Shown: piece after piece, positions 59,014 to 64,000 of the stretch
Layout of the letters: each line of letters begins with the position of its first letter
Numbering within the stretch: the first letter of the stretch is position 1
Origin: Chitinophaga varians
Lineage (GTDB): Bacteria > Bacteroidota > Bacteroidia > Chitinophagales > Chitinophagaceae
Reading direction: 5' to 3'
Assembly: GCF_014529945.1 (NCBI RefSeq)
Contig: NZ_JACVFB010000006.1
Location: forward strand, 310,001-374,000
DNA length: 64,000 nucleotides
The notes under the pieces: generated by a model
What the model saw: only the letters and a program-made list of their open reading frames with translations
Told to the model about the DNA's origin: nothing
The model's database searches: none
Translations under genes and position numbers: made by a program

Positions 59014-61617
59014 TCATAATATCTCCACATATCCATCGGTTCCGTTCACCCGTATCCGTTGGCCGTCTTTGATAAGCTGTGTAGCATGTTCCATGGCTAC
59101 TACAGCAGGAAGGCCATATTCCCGGGCGATCACGGCGCCATGCGTCATCAGGCCACCTACTTCTGTCACCAGTCCTTTGATGGATACGAACAACGGTGTC
59201 CAGCTGGGATCGGTGTAGGCGGTGACCAGGATGTCGCCTTCTTCCAGATTGGCATCGGCCATGTTCAGTATTACGCGGGCGCGTCCTTCAATAATACCGG
59301 CGGAAACGGGCATCCCGACGATAGCGCCCGTCGGGAGGTGATCTCGTTTGTAACGGCCGTTGATGATTTCGCCTTCAGACGTCATCATCCGCGGAGGCGT
59401 CAGCTTTTCGAACCGTTTAAATTCTTCCTTCCGTTGATGGATCATGCCGTTATCCAGCTGCCGGCTGCCTATCACTTCACGGAGTTCCTGGAAAGTAAGA
59501 TAATAGATATCTTCTTTTTCCTGAATAACGTTGGCCTGTACCAGTTGTTCCGCTTCTTTCAGCAATGCCTGTTTATAGATCAGGTAACAGCTCACCAGCG
59601 CGTATTTGGGATACTCGCGGTAACCCAGGAAATTCCGCATCATGCTGATCTTTTGTTGCGTTTCGGCGGCCAGCTGTTCTCCGTCGGGCAGTGCCTTTAA
59701 CCGTTGCAGGAGCTCCTTTTCTTTTTGTAAAGCTTCCTGTTTCCCTTGTTCAAACTTCCGGGTACCCGCGCCCGGTTCAAAGTTGCGGATATTACTGAGA
59801 ATAAGCGGAACGAGGCTGAGCGGCTTCTCGCTCCAGCGTGTTTTGGTGATATCTATTTCTCCGACGCAGCGCATACCATATTTGCGGAGATAGGCCGCAA
59901 TGGCTTCCTGCGCAGCAGTTCCGCCTTTCAAAGCAGGGAGTTCTTCGAGGAAATGATCGTTGGTGGTCTGTTGCAGGAAGGCGACCACTTCCGGATAGGG
60001 GCGGATCACATCTGCCACGTCCAGCAGCTCCAGCCCCATTTCGGAGGTGACGTTGTTGGGGACGGACTGAGAAAGGGTGCCCGCTACGCCCTTTTCGCCT
60101 AGCCATTTTTCAATATTGTCGTTAAGCCATGATAGGGCATCTACGGCTGCCACGATGATCTGCAGGCTTCGTGGTTCAAACAATACCTTTCGGGATTGCT
60201 GTATATCTTCCGGAATAAAATCCATTAGCGCCAATCCGGATTTGGTTTGAATGTTTTGTTTTAGCAGTTCAATGGAAGCCTGACTATTCCTGATGAGTTC
60301 AGCGGGGATGGCGGGATCGTTTTCCACTGGCGGTTTGCCTTCATTCGTTGGAAGATGGCTGCCGGCTGGCTGTTCCTTTGTTTCCTCTGGCAATGGTTGG
60401 ATGAAATCCCGCTCCATGATGGTGGTGAGCGCATCTCTGGTCAGTGGATCAGATTTACCGAGTGTGTTCAGGATGGTTTTTTGGCCGGATGGTGTTGCCA
60501 GAAAGCGGGAGATGTCGACAAACAGTCTGCCGCCGGCGGGGTACATCTGTGCCTTGGTTACCATCAGGAAAAACGAGAGGCCCAGCGGTTTCATGGCGTC
60601 GGTCATCATCTGGTTATGGGCAACAGACGCATATACGTGATTTTCCTGGTCCGGTGCTTCGGGCACCGGATATAAGGTGGTGATAGGTCTGCTCTGTACG
60701 ATATAAAATGTATCGCCGGCGAGGCACCATTCTATGTCCTGTGGACTGCCGAAGTGGGCTTCAATTTTTCTTCCGAGGTGACTGAGGGCTACGACTTGTT
60801 GATCGGTCAGTGAGGGCTGGTCCTGTTGTGCCGGTCCGATAGGCTGGGTGTGTGTACCGCCGTTTTCCGCTGCCACGATGGTGAGGTGCTTGTTGGATAT
60901 TTTCCGGTCGATGACCTGCCCGTCGCGGACTTTAAAATTATCTGCATTCACCAGCCCGGATACCAGGGCTTCGCCAAGGCCGAAGCTGGCATCGACAGAG
61001 AGTACTTTTCTGTTGGAAGTGACCGGATCTGCGGTGAACATAATACCCGATACTTCCGGGAAAATCATTTGTTGCACCACTACCGACAAACTCACCTTGT
61101 GATGTTCCACTCCTTGTTGCAAACGATAGGTAGCGGCCCTGTCGGTATACAACGATGCCCAGCATTGGCGGATATGTTGCAGGATGGCGGCTGTACCGGT
61201 GATGTTCAGGTAGGTGTCCTGCTGACCTGCAAAGGAGGCGGTAGGCAGATCTTCCGCTGTGGCGCTGGAGCGTACGGCGTAGGCTTTGTTTTCCCCCAGC
61301 AGGAGCAGCTGCTGCGAAACAGCCGTGGCGATATCTTCCGGAACAGGTATGCTTTCGATGGTGGCGCGGATTTGCGCGCAGACATCGCTGATGTTTTTCC
61401 GGTCATCTGCCTGCAGCAGCGACAGCTGGTCCAGCAGGGCATGCAGCGTGGCGTGGTTGCCGGTGGCGGTATTATAAGCAGCTGTTGTGACACAGAAGCC
61501 CGGCGGTACCTGTACGCCCGCTATACGGCATAGCTCCCCGAGATTGGCGCCTTTGCCACCCACCCGGGACACCATCGTCTTATCGATTTCGGGAAAATCA
61601 AGTATGTAAGCACACAT
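59014..61617 (-). CDS. rph: Rifamycin phosphotransferase (rifampicin-inactivating)
   Basis: An 867-residue enzyme, the size of Rph. It has an ATP-grasp-like N-terminal domain (GGKGANLGELC, with K22; AVRSSATAEDLP with R116), a rifamycin-binding middle, and a swivelling His domain with the phospho-His in GGLMTHGAVIAREYGLPAVV (H826, compare His825 of the Listeria enzyme). It phosphorylates rifamycins using both phosphates of ATP. Length and domain order separate it from PEP synthase, although the family is related. It is cotranscribed with the marR gene 3 nt upstream. Confidence 0.8.
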   Translation of the reverse strand: MCAYILDFPEIDKTMVSRVGGKGANLGELCRIAGVQVPPGFCVTTAAYNTATGNHATLHALLDQLSLLQADDRKNISDVCAQIRATIESIPVPEDIATAVSQQLLLLGENKAYAVRSSATAEDLPTASFAGQQDTYLNITGTAAILQHIRQCWASLYTDRAATYRLQQGVEHHKVSLSVVVQQMIFPEVSGIMFTADPVTSNRKVLSVDASFGLGEALVSGLVNADNFKVRDGQVIDRKISNKHLTIVAAENGGTHTQPIGPAQQDQPSLTDQQVVALSHLGRKIEAHFGSPQDIEWCLAGDTFYIVQSRPITTLYPVPEAPDQENHVYASVAHNQMMTDAMKPLGLSFFLMVTKAQMYPAGGRLFVDISRFLATPSGQKTILNTLGKSDPLTRDALTTIMERDFIQPLPEETKEQPAGSHLPTNEGKPPVENDPAIPAELIRNSQASIELLKQNIQTKSGLALMDFIPEDIQQSRKVLFEPRSLQIIVAAVDALSWLNDNIEKWLGEKGVAGTLSQSVPNNVTSEMGLELLDVADVIRPYPEVVAFLQQTTNDHFLEELPALKGGTAAQEAIAAYLRKYGMRCVGEIDITKTRWSEKPLSLVPLILSNIRNFEPGAGTRKFEQGKQEALQKEKELLQRLKALPDGEQLAAETQQKISMMRNFLGYREYPKYALVSCYLIYKQALLKEAEQLVQANVIQEKEDIYYLTFQELREVIGSRQLDNGMIHQRKEEFKRFEKLTPPRMMTSEGEIINGRYKRDHLPTGAIVGMPVSAGIIEGRARVILNMADANLEEGDILVTAYTDPSWTPLFVSIKGLVTEVGGLMTHGAVIAREYGLPAVVAMEHATQLIKDGQRIRVNGTDGYVEIL

Positions 61618-61620
61618 ATA

Positions 61621-62076
61621 TTATTGATTGTTGAGTTTAGTAGTGGTTTCCTGCATGATTTCAATGGCCTGGGAGAAATAGCGTTCGATCACTTTGGCTT
61701 CCTTTTCGGTGAAAGAGGCCGTCAGTTTCTCTGATTTACTCCGGAAATCTTTATACAGTGGCTCAAACAACGCCATGATGAGTTTGGTGTTGGGCTCAAT
61801 GAGCACCTTCCTTCTGTCGCCTTCCGCGAATTTTCGCTTTACCAGATTTTTCTTTTCAAAACGGTCTATCAAACCCGTGATGGCGCCGGTTGTCAGGCCG
61901 GTTAAAGCAGCCAGCTCGCCGGCTGTCATCTCGCCCCGTTCCAGCAGAAAGCCGAGGTATTTATGGTCCGTGCCGGAAAGGCCGGCTTTGCGGGCAACGG
62001 CTTCATGCATCTGGAGAGAGGTGTATGCATATGCCTGGGTCAGTTTTCTGATCTGTTTAATGAGGTCCTGGTCCAT
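61621..62076 (-). CDS. MarR-family transcription regulator
   Basis: A 151-residue winged-helix protein. LTAGE-type DNA-binding region: MTAGELAALTGLTTGAITGL, then IDRFEKKNLVKRKFAEGDRR and KVLIEPNTK as the wing. The C-terminal helices (KLTASFTEKEAKVIERYFSQ) form the dimer. It is first in a two-gene operon with the rifamycin phosphotransferase and is likely an autoregulated sensor that lifts repression in response to a ligand. Inverted repeats upstream are possible operators. Confidence 0.88.
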   Translation of the reverse strand: MDQDLIKQIRKLTQAYAYTSLQMHEAVARKAGLSGTDHKYLGFLLERGEMTAGELAALTGLTTGAITGLIDRFEKKNLVKRKFAEGDRRKVLIEPNTKLIMALFEPLYKDFRSKSEKLTASFTEKEAKVIERYFSQAIEIMQETTTKLNNQ

Positions 62077-62081
62077 TTTTT

Positions 62082-62140
62082 TTATCTTATTGGATAAATA
62101 TATTAGTTGCTAAGATAAATTACCTCGGGACATTATCCAA
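62082..62140. promoter_or_regulatory. Nested inverted repeats upstream of marR-rph
   Basis: TTATCTTA (62082-62089) with TAAGATAA (62111-62118), and TTGGATAA (62090-62097) with TTATCCAA (62133-62140). Both pairs lie in the first 65 nt upstream of the marR start, where a MarR dimer would bind. The rest of the gap up to 62529 shows a TATGTTTG -7 match at 62453-62460, about 70 nt before the Imm70 gene, and no gene. Confidence 0.45.
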
Positions 62141-62529
62141 ATAATTTGCGTTAAAAAAAGTCTGACGGTAGCGTACGTTTGTCTGATTGGACGGTTTGGG
62201 GGTAACTAACGGACAAGGGGAGGCGCAGGGCACATGGGGAAACCGTATGTTGACAAGATGCCCGCGAATGATGCCCCATTTCCTGCGGATATTAAAAACA
62301 GCTGCCGCTTTTCAGCTTCTTTTCTCATTTTTGAAAGCACGGATTTACACATGATAAGATGAGTATTTGCCACCGGCTATATTTTTGACTATTTCCTGGT
62401 TTAAAAAAAAATCTACTGTATGATTGTGGAAAAAGCAGGTGGAATCGCATCGTATGTTTGAGGAGAGCGGTAGAAGGGGGAAATTCGAAACAAGAAACAC
62501 CAGCAGGTAAACGAAGCAAATATTTTTTT

Positions 62530-62946
62530 ATGGCAGTAGGATTATTTACAGCGCCCATTTTCTATGTGATCGGTACAGGAGATTTTTTGCACTCATTTTT
62601 CTCAACGATCGTTTATCGGTTGGAGGGCAGTGACTGGGGCAGCAGATTTCCGGTACTGATGAATGAATTGTTTATTGATGGAATATCCCATACACAATGT
62701 GAAGCTGCTTTGCAGGAGCTGGCGGTCATTAAAAAGGAATTGGCCGCGTTGTCTACAGACCAGCTGATATGGGATATTGAAGATCTTTCGAAACAACCGC
62801 CATGGGGAACGGATATCGCGCCTACCATTACCAGTCTGGCCAATTACTTTGTGACCAGTGATGGTAAGCAGTTGATCACCGTATTTGAAACGGCTTTAAA
62901 CACTAGCATCAGCACGCAAAGGCCATTGATCATCCGGTCGATGTAG
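62530..62946 (+). CDS. Imm70-type immunity protein
   Basis: The start is taken at the ATG at 62530 because MAVGLFTAPIFYVIGTG begins the domain; a start at 62458 would need an upstream extension. The 138-residue product carries the Imm70 pattern: FLHSFFSTIVYRLEGSDWGS then RFPVLMNELFIDG, LIWDIEDLSKQPPWG and ANYFVTSDGKQL. Immunity proteins neutralise polymorphic toxins of competing cells. No toxin gene is adjacent, so it appears to be an orphan or acquired immunity gene. It ends 21 nt before the next gene. Confidence 0.75.
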   Translation: MAVGLFTAPIFYVIGTGDFLHSFFSTIVYRLEGSDWGSRFPVLMNELFIDGISHTQCEAALQELAVIKKELAALSTDQLIWDIEDLSKQPPWGTDIAPTITSLANYFVTSDGKQLITVFETALNTSISTQRPLIIRSM

Positions 62947-62967
62947 GATTTTAAAAAATGAATCGCC

Positions 62968-63801
62968 ATGATGATGAAACAATTATGCTTTATACTGTTA
63001 AGTACAGGCTGTATGGGACAAGCAAAACCACAGGCGCCGGCAGACAGCAGCTGGCTGAAAAAATCATATGATCATGTAGTCCTGATCGAGGATAAATATG
63101 TTGCGGAAGCAGCGGGCAATTATCTGGTGGACCTTCCGCTGGTGGAGGCTGCGGATTCCAATTATACCTTTTACCTGGGCGCACACATCCCGGTAACGAT
63201 GTTTACAGCGACCAGTACTTTTTATCCGGGTATCAGGGAGTTTACGCTGATTGTACCGGACTGGGAATTTTACCACCAGGTAGCGGAAGGCGCCTCCAGC
63301 AGGAATATGTGTGCAGAACCTGCTACCACCAACATTTATTATCATATCCGCAGAAATGATACCGCCGTTATAGTAGATAGTGTCCGTGTGCAGGGAGAGC
63401 AGCCGGCACTGAAATATATCACGCCCCATGCACCTTCGGATACGCTGGTGGTATACCGGACAGAAAGTTACGGGTCCGCTTGTTGCCCGCCAGATCCGCA
63501 ATGGAAAAGGACCGCGGAAAACGCTGCCATGATAAAAGATTTTGAGCGGAAACATAAAGTGTCTATCACCGGTACTTATCGCCAGAACTCCGGTAAGGAA
63601 GGGGAGCATACCGATTACTATACACTGCCCGGCCTCACCACCAAACAACGATTAGATTTTTTACTGACGAGGCGCTGGCAGTGGATCGTCAATAAGGAAA
63701 CGAAACAGATCGTGTTCAGGCCTCAGTTTTTCACCCCTACGCTGATACCCGTTGAGAAAGAGGGTTTCAGGGCCATGAGAACAGCCACCAATGGTGAGTG
63801 A
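62968..63801 (+). CDS. Exported protein of unknown function
   Basis: A 277-residue protein with a signal peptide or lipobox (LLSTGC, Cys15, followed by MGQ). Mature features: a CC pair (GSACCPPDPQW) and an aromatic, basic C-terminus (RRWQWIVNKETKQIVFRPQF). No known domain is recognised. It follows the Imm70 gene closely in the same direction and could be cotranscribed, though a link in function is not shown. Confidence 0.55.
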   Translation: MMMKQLCFILLSTGCMGQAKPQAPADSSWLKKSYDHVVLIEDKYVAEAAGNYLVDLPLVEAADSNYTFYLGAHIPVTMFTATSTFYPGIREFTLIVPDWEFYHQVAEGASSRNMCAEPATTNIYYHIRRNDTAVIVDSVRVQGEQPALKYITPHAPSDTLVVYRTESYGSACCPPDPQWKRTAENAAMIKDFERKHKVSITGTYRQNSGKEGEHTDYYTLPGLTTKQRLDFLLTRRWQWIVNKETKQIVFRPQFFTPTLIPVEKEGFRAMRTATNGE

Positions 63802-63877
63802 AAATGAGCCGATAGAAAAACTTAATACTTTGGTAATATTGAAACTATGATTTTTGCATCGGTAATTTATATTTCCG

Positions 63878-64000
63878 ATGGATCACAGACAGGCTTCTGA
63901 TAGTGAGTTGTGGCAATGTTGTCAGCAGGACGACATGCAGGCGTACAATGAATTGTTTAGCAGATATTATCCCCGCATGTACCGTCTTGCCGGCCGTTAT
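63878..64000 (+). CDS. ECF sigma factor N-terminus (cut by window edge)
   Basis: Forty-one codons from the ATG at 63878 to the window edge encode the start of an ECF sigma factor: SELWQCCQQDDMQAYNELFS then RYYPRMYRLAGRY, matching sigma region 2.1. The rest of the gene, and any FecR or SusC partner, lies outside. Preceded by 76 nt of AT-rich sequence. Confidence 0.7.
   Translation, partial: MDHRQASDSELWQCCQQDDMQAYNELFSRYYPRMYRLAGRY

Overview
The window looks like a chromosomal segment of a Chitinophaga-type Bacteroidota. The signs are a Bacteroidota subtype iii type VI secretion system (tssN, tssO, Hcp-like tssD), a SusC/SusD pair controlled by an ECF sigma factor and a FecR anti-sigma factor, a type IX sorting domain, many short-lipobox lipoproteins, and TAnnTTTG-type promoter elements. 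No rRNA, tRNA, CRISPR array, integrase or transposase was recognised.

Layout. 1-7.2 kb: part of a T6SS-iii locus, with tssF (cut by the window edge), tssE and a PKD membrane protein on the minus strand, and tssG, tssN, tssK, tssO and tssD on the plus strand. tssD has its own promoter and a strong terminator. 7.2-19 kb: an imperfect non-coding tandem repeat, small unknown proteins and lipoproteins, a DUF1349 protein divergent from a LuxR-type regulator, NAD(P)-binding proteins, an MBL-fold hydrolase coupled to a CPA1 Na+/H+ antiporter, two tandem Cys-nucleophile alpha/beta hydrolases with an AraC regulator, and an M57 HEIGH protease lipoprotein. 19.8-24.3 kb: a three-gene operon of large exported proteins, the last with a T9SS sorting domain. 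24.8-28.3 kb: a redox operon (FAD-SLDH-like small subunit, GMC flavoenzyme, VioB-like ferritin-like protein). 28.4-33.7 kb: a polyamine operon (SpeD, DUF4178, small membrane protein, DUF350, membrane-fused aminopropyltransferase, FAD oxidoreductase). 33.7-39.5 kb: an RND efflux operon. 39.6-43.1 kb: small unknown proteins, a DUF6624 protein and a serine hydrolase.

43.2-58.1 kb: a polysaccharide utilisation locus read on the minus strand: duplicated ECF sigma factor, FecR, SusC, SusD, two DUF6528 lipoproteins, GH20 hexosaminidase and a GH106-like glycosidase. A hairpin that contains the last stop codon ends the operon. A plus-strand terminator and a -7 element around the susC start suggest an antisense regulatory RNA. 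58.1-59 kb: a class I lanthipeptide-like precursor gene among three REP-like palindromes. 59-62.1 kb: a marR-rph operon (rifamycin phosphotransferase). 62.5-64 kb: an Imm70 immunity protein, an unknown exported protein, and the start of another ECF sigma gene.

The best candidates for something undescribed are the orphan lanthipeptide-like precursor, the cytoplasmic GMC/ferritin-like operon, the antisense RNA at susC, the polyamine/DUF4178/DUF350 membrane operon and the three-gene surface-protein operon. Function calls rest on reading motifs by eye; no database search was run.
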